Shown: positions 48,651-57,250 of the stretch, in pieces
Layout of the letters: every line of letters starts with the position of its first letter
Position numbering within the stretch: position 1 is the first letter of the stretch
From: CALAED01 sp036378315
Lineage (GTDB): Bacteria > Actinomycetota > Actinomycetes > Streptosporangiales > Streptosporangiaceae
Length of the DNA stretch: 64,000 bases
NCBI GenBank assembly: GCA_036378315.1
Contig: DASUWU010000163.1
Location: 1-64,000, forward strand
Direction: 5' to 3'
The notes under the pieces: model-generated
Told to the model about the DNA's origin: nothing
Databases searched by the model: none
Seen by the model: only the letters and a program-made list of their open reading frames with translations
Position numbers and translations under genes: made by a program

Positions 48651-49655
48651 ATGACGATGCCCCTACGCCAGCAACTGCGTATCGGCGGCTACATCCTGCG
48701 TCAAAAGCTGCGCCGCCGCGAGAAGTTTCCGCTGCTCCTGGAGCTGGAGCCGCTGTTCGCCTGCAACCTGGCGTGCGCGGGCTGCGGGAAGATCCAGCAC
48801 CCGGCGAACATCCTCAAGCAGCGGATGCCGGTCGAGCAGGCCGTCGCCGCGGTCGAGGAGTGCGGCGCGCCGATGGTGTCCATCGCCGGGGGCGAGCCGC
48901 TCATGCACCCGCAGATCGCCGAGATGGTCAAGCAGCTCATCGCCCGCAAGCGGTTCGTCTTCCTGTGCACGAACGCGCTGCTCATCCCGCGCAAGATCGA
49001 CCAGTTCGAGCCGTCGCCGTACTTCGCCTGGGTGGTCCACCTCGACGGGCTGCAGGAACGGCACGACGAGTCGGTGTGCAAGGAGGGCGTGTTCGACGAG
49101 GCGGTCGCGGCCATCCGCGAGTGCCAGCGGCGCGGCTTCCGGGTCACCACCAACACCACCTTCTTCAACACCGACAGCCCGCAGAGCGTCATCGACGTGA
49201 TGAACTACCTCAACGACGACCTGAAGATCGACGAGATGATGATCTCGCCGGGCTACGCGTACGAGAAGGCGCCCGACCAGGAGCACTTCCTCGGCGTCCA
49301 GGAGACCAGGGAGCTGTTCCGCAAGGCGTTCGCGAACGGCAACAGGGAGCGCTGGCGGTTCAACCACTCGCCGCTGTTCCTGGACTTCCTCGAGGGCAAG
49401 GCCGACTTCCCGTGCACGGCGTGGGCGATCCCTTCGTACTCGCTGTTCGGCTGGCAGAAGCCCTGCTACCTGATGTCGGACGGGTACGCCAAGACCTACC
49501 AGGAGCTCCTCGACGAGACCGACTGGGACAGCTACGGGCGCGGCAACGACCCGCGCTGCGCCAACTGCATGGCCCACTGCGGCTACGAGCCGACGGCCGT
49601 GTTCGCCACGCTGGGCTCGCTGAAGGAGTCGCTGCGGGCGATGCGGGCGAGCTGA
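48651..49655 (+). CDS. hpnH: HpnH, adenosylhopane synthase (radical SAM)
   Basis: 334 aa radical SAM enzyme attaching the 5'-deoxyadenosyl group to hopene. The cluster motif CNLACAGC lies at about residues 38-45, GGEPLMHP follows at about 82-89, and the C-terminal cysteines are in CYLMSDGYAKTY and CANCMAHCGYEP. It gives the precursor of extended C35 hopanoids. No hpnG nucleosidase, ispH or dxs follows in the window. Confidence 0.92.
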   Translation: MTMPLRQQLRIGGYILRQKLRRREKFPLLLELEPLFACNLACAGCGKIQHPANILKQRMPVEQAVAAVEECGAPMVSIAGGEPLMHPQIAEMVKQLIARKRFVFLCTNALLIPRKIDQFEPSPYFAWVVHLDGLQERHDESVCKEGVFDEAVAAIRECQRRGFRVTTNTTFFNTDSPQSVIDVMNYLNDDLKIDEMMISPGYAYEKAPDQEHFLGVQETRELFRKAFANGNRERWRFNHSPLFLDFLEGKADFPCTAWAIPSYSLFGWQKPCYLMSDGYAKTYQELLDETDWDSYGRGNDPRCANCMAHCGYEPTAVFATLGSLKESLRAMRAS

Positions 49656-49767
49656 GCCGGCCCGCCGGGCCGCCGGCGAGATGAAAGGGTTCCATCCGGC
49701 ACAGGGCGTCGACCAGCGCCGATAGCCGGCGGGCGGGGCGTGCGGCGGTGATCGCTTGCGTTCGGGC

Positions 49768-49781
49768 TGGGAGCGCTCCCA
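49768..49781 (+). promoter_or_regulatory. CebR/CelR-type operator
   Basis: TGGGAGCGCTCCCA is a perfect 14-bp palindrome identical to the operator I know for the LacI-family cellulose-utilisation repressor CebR (CelR in Thermobifida). It lies 41 bases before the ATG of a secreted cellulose-binding protein, so release by cello-oligosaccharides is expected. Confidence 0.85.
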
Positions 49782-49822
49782 TGCTCGGCGTACGCCACCG
49801 CGACCCACCAGGAGCGTGCCGC

Positions 49823-51094
49823 ATGGTCCAGCATCAGCCACGGCGCCGTCACCTCCGCCTTCCCGGCGGCCCGCACCTGCGCCGCCCCTTGGGGGCCGCG
49901 GCCATGACGCTCACGGCCGCCGTCCTGCTGGCCGCCGCCGTCGTGGCGTGGCTGCCGGGCTCGGCGCCGGCCGCGGTCGCCTGCCGGGTCGACTACGGCG
50001 TGAACCAGTGGGCGACCGGCTTCACCGCGCAGGTCACGATCACCAACAACGCGGCGCCGGTGACCGGCTGGACGCTGACCTGGACCTTCCCCGGCGACCA
50101 GCGGATCACTTCGGCGTGGAACGCGCAGGTCGCCCAGAACGCCGCCGCGGTCACCGCGCGTGACGCCGGCTTCAACGGCGCGCTCGGCACCGGCGCCAGC
50201 ACGAGCTTCGGCTTCCAGGCCACCTACTCGGGGCAGAACGCGACCCCGGGGGACTTCGCCCTCAACGGCACCCCCTGCGGCGACGTCCCGACGCAGTCGC
50301 CGACCGGCACCCCGACGGCGTCGCCCACGGCGTCCCCGACGGTGACGCCGACGGTGACCCCGACCGCCAGCCCGACGGTCACCCCGACGTTCCAGCCGAC
50401 CGACACGATCTGCAGCGTGGCCCTGTGCGACTCCTTCGAGGGGCAGGCCGGGGCGACGCCCACCGGGTCCTGGCAGCCGTCGTTCCCCGACTGCCAGGGC
50501 ACGGGCGCGGTCGCCGTCGACCACACCGTCGCGCACTCGGGCAGCACCTCGCTGCGGGTGGACGGCGGCTCCGGCTACTGCAACCACGCGTTCGCGCTCA
50601 ACACGACCATGGTGCCGGCCGTCGGCTCGCCCCTGTTCGTGCGGGTGTACGTACGGCACACGACCGCGCTGCCGGACGGGCACGTGGCGTTCGCGACCCT
50701 GACCGACGCCGCCGACGGCAACCGGCACCTGCGGCTGGGCGGGCAGAACCGGGCGCTGCAGTGGAACAGGGAGTCCGACGACGCCACGCTGCCAGAGCAG
50801 AGCCCGGCAGGCGTGGCGCTCAGCGCCCCGCTGCCGGTGAACCAGTGGTCCTGCCTGGAGTTCATGATCGACCAGTCGCAGGGCACCATGAGCACCTGGC
50901 TGAACGGGACCGAGGTACCTGGCCTGCACCTCGACCAGACGCCCACCCACGACATCGACTCGCAGTGGCTGGGCCGGGCGAACTGGCGACCCCGTCCCGT
51001 CGACCTGCGGCTCGGCTGGGAGAGCTACGCGGGCGGCACGGACACGCTGTGGTTCGACGACCTCGTCGTCTCTTCGAGCCGGTTCGGCTGCTGA
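49823..51094 (+). CDS. Secreted CBM2 cellulose-binding protein with Cip1-like C-terminal domain
   Basis: 423 aa. A basic N-terminus and hydrophobic core (about residues 29-53, ending SAPAAVA) make a signal peptide. A family-2 carbohydrate-binding module follows (about 54-150; CRVDYGVNQWATGF, GWTLTWTFPG, FGFQATYSG), then a Thr/Pro/Ser linker of TPTASPTV repeats (about 154-190). The C-terminal domain (about 195-423) resembles the lyase-like fold of fungal Cip1 (CDSFEGQAG, SLRVDGGSGYCNHAF, DTLWFDDLVV). It acts outside on plant cell-wall polysaccharide; the enzymatic activity is unproven. ATG 49823 follows AGGAG. Confidence 0.8.
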   Translation: MVQHQPRRRHLRLPGGPHLRRPLGAAAMTLTAAVLLAAAVVAWLPGSAPAAVACRVDYGVNQWATGFTAQVTITNNAAPVTGWTLTWTFPGDQRITSAWNAQVAQNAAAVTARDAGFNGALGTGASTSFGFQATYSGQNATPGDFALNGTPCGDVPTQSPTGTPTASPTASPTVTPTVTPTASPTVTPTFQPTDTICSVALCDSFEGQAGATPTGSWQPSFPDCQGTGAVAVDHTVAHSGSTSLRVDGGSGYCNHAFALNTTMVPAVGSPLFVRVYVRHTTALPDGHVAFATLTDAADGNRHLRLGGQNRALQWNRESDDATLPEQSPAGVALSAPLPVNQWSCLEFMIDQSQGTMSTWLNGTEVPGLHLDQTPTHDIDSQWLGRANWRPRPVDLRLGWESYAGGTDTLWFDDLVVSSSRFGC

Positions 51095-51100
51095 CCGGCC

Positions 51101-52009
51101 TCACCGGCCGGGAGTGCCAGGCCCTTCGGCCCGTACGCCCGCCCACTCCTCCAGGTGGGTGACGAGGGCGGTGAAGTCGGCGTCCTGGCCGCCGCGGGCC
51201 AGCGCGTACAGCCACAGCTGGCGGACCGACTCGGCGACCCACATCGGCAGCTCGAGCATGGCCGCCTGCTCCGACAGCAGCCGCAGGTCCTTGTTCATCA
51301 TCCCGGTGGTGAACCCGTGCGCGAACGTCCGAGGGAGCACCGACCTGGGGAACTTGTCGACCGTGGCGCTGTTGCGCGCCGTCCCCGCGTTGAACACGTC
51401 GATCATCACCTGGGCGTCGAGCCCCGCCTTGACCCCGAAGACGACCGCCTCCGAGGTCGCCGCCAGGGCGGTCGCGGACAGGTAGTTGTTCGCCAGCTTC
51501 ATCGTCTGGCCGAGCCCGGGCCTGGCACCCACGTGGAACACCTCGCCCAGCACGCGCAGGGCCGGCTCGACCTCCTCGAAGGCCTCCCGGACGCCGGCGG
51601 CCATGACCGCCAGGGTGCCCGCCGCCGCCCCGCGCACGCCGCCGCTGACCGGCGAGTCGACCGTCGCGACGCCGCGCGCCGCCAGCGCGGCGGCGATCTC
51701 CTCGACGGTCGCCGCCCCGGTCGTCGACAGCTCGACCCAGGTGCGCAGCCGCGCCCCGGCCACGAGCCCGGCCGGACCCAGGACCACCTCGCCGACGGCC
51801 TCGGGCGCCGGCAGGCTGGTGAAGGCGACCTCGGCGCGGTCGGCCACCTCGGCCGCGGCGGTCACGGCGACGGCGCCCGCCTCCTCGGCGCGCGCCCTGG
51901 CCTCGCCCCGTACGTCCGTGACGACCACGTCGTGCCCGGCGGCGACCAGCCGGCGCACCATCGGCAGACCCATGTTCCCAAGACCGACGAACCCCAGCGT
52001 GGGTTCCAT
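51101..52009 (-). CDS. NAD(P)-dependent beta-hydroxyacid dehydrogenase
   Basis: 302 aa, 3-hydroxyisobutyrate-dehydrogenase family. The NAD motif LGFVGLGNMGLPMVRRLV opens the protein; DSPVSGGVRGAAAGTLAVM is the substrate loop and the catalytic lysine lies in GLGQTMKLANNYL (about residue 172). It oxidises a 3-hydroxy acid or reduces a semialdehyde. ATG 52009. It converges on the cellulose-binding gene and is divergent from a cupin gene. Confidence 0.88.
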   Translation of the reverse strand: MEPTLGFVGLGNMGLPMVRRLVAAGHDVVVTDVRGEARARAEEAGAVAVTAAAEVADRAEVAFTSLPAPEAVGEVVLGPAGLVAGARLRTWVELSTTGAATVEEIAAALAARGVATVDSPVSGGVRGAAAGTLAVMAAGVREAFEEVEPALRVLGEVFHVGARPGLGQTMKLANNYLSATALAATSEAVVFGVKAGLDAQVMIDVFNAGTARNSATVDKFPRSVLPRTFAHGFTTGMMNKDLRLLSEQAAMLELPMWVAESVRQLWLYALARGGQDADFTALVTHLEEWAGVRAEGPGTPGR

Positions 52010-52140
52010 ACGCGTTCGCTCCCTGCCGGCCGTGACGAAGATGTGTAGGTACGGCCATGGTGCGCCGCCCGGTCCGCCGGCGGAACCGGCACCGAACGCA
52101 AGGCATCGAACGAAACCTCGGGAAGGAAGCGGAACCCGCC

Positions 52141-52557
52141 ATGAAAATCCACCGCGGCCGGCTGCCCGGCGCGCCTTCGCAGCACCGCACCGACACGTTC
52201 ACCGGCACCGTCTGGGCCGACCCGGTGCTGGCCGAGCGGCAGCCGGCCGTCAGCGTCAACACCGTCTGCTTCACACCGGGCGCGCGGACGTACTGGCACA
52301 GCCACGCCGACGGGCAGATCCTCGTCGTGACGCACGGCCGCGGCCTCGTGCGCACCCGTGAGGGCTCGGAGGCGGCCCTCACCGCGGGCGACGTGGTCTA
52401 CGTCCCGCCGGGGGAGGAGCACTGGCACGGCGCGGCGACCGACACGATGCTGATCCACTTGGCCATCTCGCTCGGGCGGACCCAGTGGAACGACGAGGTG
52501 GCCGACGACCTCTACCGGCGGGTGGCGGCGGCCGCGGACGGCGGCTCCTCAGCCTGA
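52141..52557 (+). CDS. Cupin-domain protein
   Basis: 138 aa single cupin. Metal-ligand motif 1 is GARTYWHSHADGQILVV (about residues 46-62) and motif 2 is PPGEEHWHGAA (about 88-98), similar to carboxymuconolactone-decarboxylase-linked cupins. The metal and reaction are unknown. ATG 52141 follows GGGAAGGAAG at a long distance. It converges on the small RNA gene. Confidence 0.82.
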   Translation: MKIHRGRLPGAPSQHRTDTFTGTVWADPVLAERQPAVSVNTVCFTPGARTYWHSHADGQILVVTHGRGLVRTREGSEAALTAGDVVYVPPGEEHWHGAATDTMLIHLAISLGRTQWNDEVADDLYRRVAAAADGGSSA

Positions 52558-52568
52558 GGAAGGATCTT

Positions 52569-52688
52569 CCAAAGAGAAGGCGACGCCGGGTGGATACGGG
52601 GGCAATCCACCCGGCGCCGCATCATCGGTGTTCCGACGGGGGCCCGGAACACCGGCACGGGCGCTCCGACGGGGGACCAGAGCGCCGG
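52569..52688 (-). ncRNA. 6C-type small RNA with C-rich hairpin loops
   Basis: Read on the minus strand, three hairpins follow one another. GGCGCTC/GAGCGCC (52686-52660) has loop TGGTCCCCCGTCG. GGTGTTCCG/CGGAACACC (52653-52627) has loop GGCCCCCGT written on the RNA strand. CGCCGGGTGGAT/ATCCACCCGGCG (52616-52584) has loop TGCCCCCGT and is followed by a pyrimidine-rich TCGCCTTCTCTTT, so it doubles as terminator. Repeated C-rich loops define the actinobacterial 6C RNA family, and the DUF3099 gene next door is a context I associate with it. The 5' end is estimated from the promoter. 6C RNAs can pair with G-rich mRNA sites. Confidence 0.75.
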
Positions 52689-52693
52689 TATAA

Positions 52694-52725
52694 ATCGTAC
52701 ACCGAAACCCCCGTAGGTTAGTCAA
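52694..52725 (-). promoter_or_regulatory. Promoter of the 6C-type small RNA
   Basis: Minus-strand TTGACT (52725-52720) and TACGAT (52699-52694) with a 20-base spacer, longer than ideal, place the start near 52688, exactly before the first hairpin. Confidence 0.55.
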
Positions 52726-52732
52726 GAGAAAG

Positions 52733-53128
52733 TCACGAGCCGATCTGCGGAGGCCGTCCGGAAATCCGCTTGCGGGTCGTCCTTTGGGCGTCGTCGTCGA
52801 TGGGTGGGGCGGGTGGAACGCTTCTTTCTGGTGGTTCACCGGGGGATTGGAGCCGTGGCGGGTTGTCCGGCTCGCGGCCGCCGTTGGCGAAGACGACGCT
52901 GATGTACGGAAGCACCAGGGCGGCCGCGATCATGATGCCGACGAGCCAGACGGGGCCACGTCCGGCCAGCAGGACCGCCCCCACGAAGCAGACGGTGCGG
53001 ATGCCCATGGAGATCAGGTACCGGCGCTGGCGGTGGCTGATGTCCTCTGACATGGGGCGGAGCGCGTCCGTCACCCTGTAGACGGGGGACTTGCGCTGAC
53101 CTCGCACAATGCGCCTCACACCAGCCAC
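52733..53128 (-). CDS. DUF3099 family membrane protein
   Basis: 131 aa. VYRVTDALRPMSEDISHRQR followed by two transmembrane helices (about residues 40-57 and 61-78) is the DUF3099 pattern; the tail is proline-rich and acidic. GTG 53128 is used here, but a TAACGT -10-like box just upstream suggests the leaderless GTG 53119 may be the true start. It is upstream of, and on the same strand as, the 6C RNA. Function unknown. Confidence 0.82.
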   Translation of the reverse strand: MAGVRRIVRGQRKSPVYRVTDALRPMSEDISHRQRRYLISMGIRTVCFVGAVLLAGRGPVWLVGIMIAAALVLPYISVVFANGGREPDNPPRLQSPGEPPERSVPPAPPIDDDAQRTTRKRISGRPPQIGS

Positions 53129-53163
53129 GTTACGCTGATTTCTCGCTATCTGGAGGAGCAGCC

Positions 53164-53376
53164 ATGACGGATCGGACCTACCGCGTCACCGAGATCGTGG
53201 GAACCTCGCCCGAGAGCATCGAGGCCGCGGTGCGCAACGGGATCAGGCGGGCGGGGCAGACGCTCCGGCACCTGGACTGGTTCGAGATCACGGAGGTACG
53301 CGGGCAGATCGTCGATGGTGAGGTCGGTCACTTCCAGGTAGGGCTGAAGGTCGGATTCCGGCTTGAAGACGCCTAA
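53164..53376 (+). CDS. Dodecin family flavin-binding protein
   Basis: 70 aa, full length for the family. TYRVTEIVGTSPESIEAAVRNG and the Trp in HLDWFEITEVRG (flavin stacking residue) are diagnostic. Dodecins form hollow dodecamers that store riboflavin, FMN or CoA. ATG 53164 follows GGAGGAG. It is divergent from the DUF3099 gene. Confidence 0.93.
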   Translation: MTDRTYRVTEIVGTSPESIEAAVRNGIRRAGQTLRHLDWFEITEVRGQIVDGEVGHFQVGLKVGFRLEDA

Positions 53377-53397
53377 ATGCCACTGAATCCGTAGACT

Positions 53398-54828
53398 TTA
53401 CGACGCCTGGCTGACCGTCGACATATTGAAATCGGGCACACGCAGCGGGGGCATCGCCGTCCGGGTGAAGTAATCCGACCATTCGCGGCAAAGCACCCGC
53501 TCGGTGCGGCCGACTTCGGCCAACCGGGACAGCATGCCGACCGGGCTCTCGTTGAACCTGAAGTTGTTCACTTCGCCGACCACCTCGCCGTCCTCGACGA
53601 GATAGACGCCGTCCCTGGTGAGCCCGGTCAGCAGCAGCGACTGCGGGTCGACCTCGCGGATGTACCACAGGCAGGTCAGCAGCAGCCCGCGCCGCGTGCG
53701 CGCGACCATGTCCTCCAGCGAGCCGCCGCCGTCCGGGCCGGCCATGAGCAGGTTGTCGATGGGCGGGGTGACCGGCAGGCCGGTGAGCCCAGCGGACTGG
53801 CGGGTCTGCAGCAGCGCGGCCAGCCGCCCGTCGCTGATCCAGTCGGTCTCGGCGAGCCCGAGCCCGTTGTCGAACACCGACGACGTCCGGCCGGAGGCGT
53901 GCGCGATCACGAACGGGGCGCACTCCAGGCCCGCGGCCGCCGGGTCGCTGTAGAGCCTGATGGGCACCTCGGCCAGCCGCTCGCCGATCCTCGTGCCGCC
54001 GCCCGGAGCGCTGAAGACGGTGTGGCCGTCGTGCGCGTCGCGCGCCCCGGCCGTCCAGTACATGTACGTCATCAGGTCGGCCACCGCGGACGGCGGCAGC
54101 AGCGTCTCGTAGCGGCCGGCGGGCAGGTCGACCCGCCGCTTGCCCCACTCCAGGCGGCGGCTCAGCTCGCCGGCCAGCGCGGACACGTCCACGTCGCGGA
54201 AGTCGCTGGTGCCGCGCCCGACCCACGCCGAGCTCGACAGGTCGCCGGACTTGGCGTTGATCTCCACCTTGCCGGTCGGCTGGTCGTGACGCAGCCGCAG
54301 CCCGGCCGACGACCCCACGAACGTCGAGCTCATCTCGTGGTGGGCGAAGCCGTACAGCTTCCGCCCCGCCGCGGCGGCCGCGGCGAACGCCTCGCCCAGC
54401 GCCGGCGCGAAGCCGGCGAAGACGCCGATCTCGGTCTCGGCCGGCGGCTCGTCCCAGTCGCCGGCCACCGCGTCGGCGACGAGAGGCATCGCGTCGTCGG
54501 CGGGCCCGCCCTCGGCCGCGACCCGCTCGGCGGCCCTGACGACCTCCTCGATCCCGTCAGGTCCGACCCCGGCCCGCGACACCACGCCGGAGGCCACGCC
54601 GTCGCCGGTGCCGCGCAGCGCGATCACGGTGAGCCGGCGCGACCTCGTCACGCCGTTGGTGGTGAGCGTGTTGCCCGCCCACCGCAGGTTCGCGTCGCTG
54701 GACTCGGTGGCGATGGCGATGCAGTCGTCGGCGCGCGAAAGCGCCAGCGCGCGTTCCACCGTCTCCTGCGGGGTCGGCCGCGTCGCCCGCCCGCCCGTCG
54801 CCTGCCCGCCCGTCGCCTGCCCGGTCAC
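53398..54828 (-). CDS. TldE/PmbA-like metalloprotease partner
   Basis: 476 aa. It aligns in outline with the TldD/PmbA fold (ERALALSRADDCIAIATESS, VEINAKSGDLSSSAW, EVVGEVNNFRFNESP) but has no HExxxH zinc motif, as expected for the TldE partner. It would pair with the TldD encoded just upstream. GTG 54828 lies in a 4-base overlap with the tldD stop. The first 15 residues are a Gly-Gln-Ala-Thr repeat from a short DNA duplication, so a start slightly downstream is possible. Confidence 0.85.
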   Translation of the reverse strand: MTGQATGGQATGGRATRPTPQETVERALALSRADDCIAIATESSDANLRWAGNTLTTNGVTRSRRLTVIALRGTGDGVASGVVSRAGVGPDGIEEVVRAAERVAAEGGPADDAMPLVADAVAGDWDEPPAETEIGVFAGFAPALGEAFAAAAAAGRKLYGFAHHEMSSTFVGSSAGLRLRHDQPTGKVEINAKSGDLSSSAWVGRGTSDFRDVDVSALAGELSRRLEWGKRRVDLPAGRYETLLPPSAVADLMTYMYWTAGARDAHDGHTVFSAPGGGTRIGERLAEVPIRLYSDPAAAGLECAPFVIAHASGRTSSVFDNGLGLAETDWISDGRLAALLQTRQSAGLTGLPVTPPIDNLLMAGPDGGGSLEDMVARTRRGLLLTCLWYIREVDPQSLLLTGLTRDGVYLVEDGEVVGEVNNFRFNESPVGMLSRLAEVGRTERVLCREWSDYFTRTAMPPLRVPDFNMSTVSQAS

Positions 54829-56363
54829 TTTCCCGCCTCCTTGAGCGCGTTGAGGACGTTGACGCCGCGGAACAGCGCGGCCGGGCAGCCGTGGCTCACC
54901 GGCGCGACCTGCCCCGGTTGGCCCTTGCCGCAGTTGAACGCGCCGCCGAGCACGTAGGTCTGCGGCCCGCCCACGGCCTCCATCGAGTTCCAGAAGTCCG
55001 TGGTGGTGGCCTGGTAGGCGACGTCGCGCAGCTGCCCGGCCAGCCGGCCGCCCTCGATCCGGTAGAACCGCTGCCCCGTGAACTGGAAGTTGTACCGCTG
55101 CATGTCGATCGACCAGCTCTTGTCGCCGAGGACGTAGATGCCGCGGTCGACCCCCGCGATGAGCTCCTCGGTCGACGGGCCGCCGGCGGCGGGGCGCAGC
55201 GACACGTTCGCCATCCGCTGCAGCGGCATGGAGGACGGGGAGTCGGCGAACGCGCAGCCGTTCGACCGGGCGTCGGGCCGCGCGCCGGACCGGCCGTCGC
55301 CGCCCGGCGCCAGGCCGGTCAGCCTGGCGATGCGCCGGTCGAGCTGGTAGCCGACGAAGACCCCGCCGGAGACGATGTCCCACGACTGGGCCGCGACGCC
55401 CTCGTCGTCGTAGCCGATCGTGGCCAGACCGTGCTCGGCGGTCCTGTCGCCGGTGACGTTCATGACCGGCGACCCGTACCGCAGCGTGCCGAGCTTGTCC
55501 GGGGTGGCGAACGACGTCCCCGCGTACGCCGCCTCGTAGCCGAGCGCCCTGTCCAGCTCGGTGGCGTGCCCGATGGACTCGTGGATGGTCAGCCACAGGT
55601 TCGACGGCCCGATCACCAGGTCGTACGAGCCCGGCTCCACGGACGGCGCGGCGAGCTTCTCGGCGAGCAGCTCAGGGATCTCGGCCAGCTCGGCGTCCCA
55701 GTCCCAGCCGGTGCCTGTCAGGTACTCATGGCCGCGGCCGACCGGCGGGGCCAACGTCCGCATGGTGTCGAACGCGCCGTCGGCGATGCCGACCGCGGTG
55801 AGCGCCGGATGGAGCCTGACCCGCTGCTGGGTGGTCACCGTGCCGGCCGCGTCGGCGTAGAACTTGTTCTCCTTCACCTGCAGCAGCGAGGCGTCGACGT
55901 GATCCACCGCGCCGGCGGCCAGCAGCCGCCGGCTCCACTCGGCCAGCAGGCCCACCTTGTCGCCCGTCGACATGTCGAAGGGGTCGATGTCGTAGGAGGA
56001 GACCCAGGTGCGCTCGCCGTGCACGGGCTCGGCGGCCAGCTCGATCCGCTCCCGGTTGACGGCGGAGGCCACCCTGGCCACCTCGACGGCCTGCTCGGCC
56101 ACCCGCGTCGCGGCCTCCGGAGTCAGGTCGATGCCGGCGGCGAACCCCCACGTACCGTCCTTGACCACGCGGACCGCCAGGCCGACGTCGTCGGCGTCCA
56201 GCGCCGTCTCCAGCGACGCGTCGTGCAGCCGCAGCGTCTGACTTCGGATCCGTTCCAGCCGGAAGTCGGCGTGCTCGGCGCCCAGCTCGCGGGCGCGGGT
56301 CAGCGCGGCGTCGGCGAGCGCGCGCAGCGGCAGGGCGACGAAGGCCGAATCGATCTCTCGCAC
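54825..56363 (-). CDS. tldD: TldD metalloprotease
   Basis: 512 aa. The zinc motif HESIGHATE lies in the middle of the protein; SYDIDPFDMSTGDK, KENKFYADAAGT and GAFNCGKGQPGQVAPVSHG near the C-terminus are conserved TldD segments. With TldE it forms a heterodimer that degrades unfolded peptides or trims modified peptides. ATG 56363. The pair stands alone, without a visible RiPP precursor, so a general peptide-processing role is likely. Confidence 0.9.
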   Translation of the reverse strand: MREIDSAFVALPLRALADAALTRARELGAEHADFRLERIRSQTLRLHDASLETALDADDVGLAVRVVKDGTWGFAAGIDLTPEAATRVAEQAVEVARVASAVNRERIELAAEPVHGERTWVSSYDIDPFDMSTGDKVGLLAEWSRRLLAAGAVDHVDASLLQVKENKFYADAAGTVTTQQRVRLHPALTAVGIADGAFDTMRTLAPPVGRGHEYLTGTGWDWDAELAEIPELLAEKLAAPSVEPGSYDLVIGPSNLWLTIHESIGHATELDRALGYEAAYAGTSFATPDKLGTLRYGSPVMNVTGDRTAEHGLATIGYDDEGVAAQSWDIVSGGVFVGYQLDRRIARLTGLAPGGDGRSGARPDARSNGCAFADSPSSMPLQRMANVSLRPAAGGPSTEELIAGVDRGIYVLGDKSWSIDMQRYNFQFTGQRFYRIEGGRLAGQLRDVAYQATTTDFWNSMEAVGGPQTYVLGGAFNCGKGQPGQVAPVSHGCPAALFRGVNVLNALKEAGK

Positions 56364-56544
56364 GCTGGCAACCTACCGCGTCCTACAAACCGGGCCGGCA
56401 CCCGATTGGCGGTGACGCGATCGTGGTACCGACGGGTAGCCGGATACCGTGGCGAGCGACCGGGAACCTCGAAGATCTTCGGGACACCGGCGGGACATCG
56501 GCCAAGGTCGGTGGAGGTGAGAGCATGGACAGGAGGTTGGACCC

Positions 56545-57249
56545 ATGAGCCGCTCCGTCCTCGTTACCGGGGGCAACCGGGGCATCGGCCTGGCCGTCGC
56601 CCGCGAGCTCGCCGCCGGCGGCGACGCCGTGGCCGTCACCTATCGCTCGGGCGAGCCCCCCGACGGCATGTTCGGGGTCCGCTGCGACGTCACCAGCTGG
56701 ACGGACGTCGACGCCGCCTTCTCCAAGGTCGAGGCCGAGCAGGGCCCGGTGGAGGTGCTCGTCGCGAACGCCGGCGTGACCAAGGACACGCTGCTCGCGC
56801 TGATGAGCGAGGACGACTTCGCCGCGGTGCTCGACACCAACCTGACGGGCGCGTTCCGGGTCGCCAAGCGCGCGGTGAAGGGCATGATGCGCATGCGCAG
56901 GGGCCGCATCATCTTCATCTCCTCGGTGGTCGGCCTGCTCGGTTCCGGCGGCCAGGCGAACTACGCCGCGTCGAAGGCCGGCCTCGTCGGCCTGGCCAGG
57001 TCGGTCGCCCGCGAGCTCGGCTCGCGCGGCATCACGGCCAACGTCATCGCGCCCGGCTTCGTCGACACCGACATGACCGCGGCGCTGGGCGACGAGCGGC
57101 AGGCGGAGATCAAGAAACAGATACCGCTGGGCCGCATCGCGACCGCGGCGGAAATCGCCAAGGTCGTCCGGTTCGTGGCCGGCGACGACGCCGCGTACAT
57201 CACCGGCGCCGTCATCCCGGTCGACGGCGGGCTGGGAATGGGGCACTGA
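56545..57249 (+). CDS. fabG: FabG, 3-oxoacyl-[acyl-carrier-protein] reductase
   Basis: 234 aa short-chain dehydrogenase. The cofactor loop is TGGNRGIGLAV (residues 8-18), NAGV is at 75-78, and the catalytic set is Ser126/127, Tyr140 (NYAASKAG) and Lys144. It reduces 3-ketoacyl-ACP with NADPH in fatty-acid elongation. It is one base from fabI, the same order as mycobacterial mabA-inhA. Confidence 0.92.
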   Translation: MSRSVLVTGGNRGIGLAVARELAAGGDAVAVTYRSGEPPDGMFGVRCDVTSWTDVDAAFSKVEAEQGPVEVLVANAGVTKDTLLALMSEDDFAAVLDTNLTGAFRVAKRAVKGMMRMRRGRIIFISSVVGLLGSGGQANYAASKAGLVGLARSVARELGSRGITANVIAPGFVDTDMTAALGDERQAEIKKQIPLGRIATAAEIAKVVRFVAGDDAAYITGAVIPVDGGLGMGH

Positions 57250-57250
57250 G

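Noticed and set aside
53398..56363. TldD/TldE pair as part of a RiPP (microcin-like) cluster
   Set aside because: No precursor peptide, modification enzyme or exporter lies nearby; the pair is common as a stand-alone housekeeping operon.
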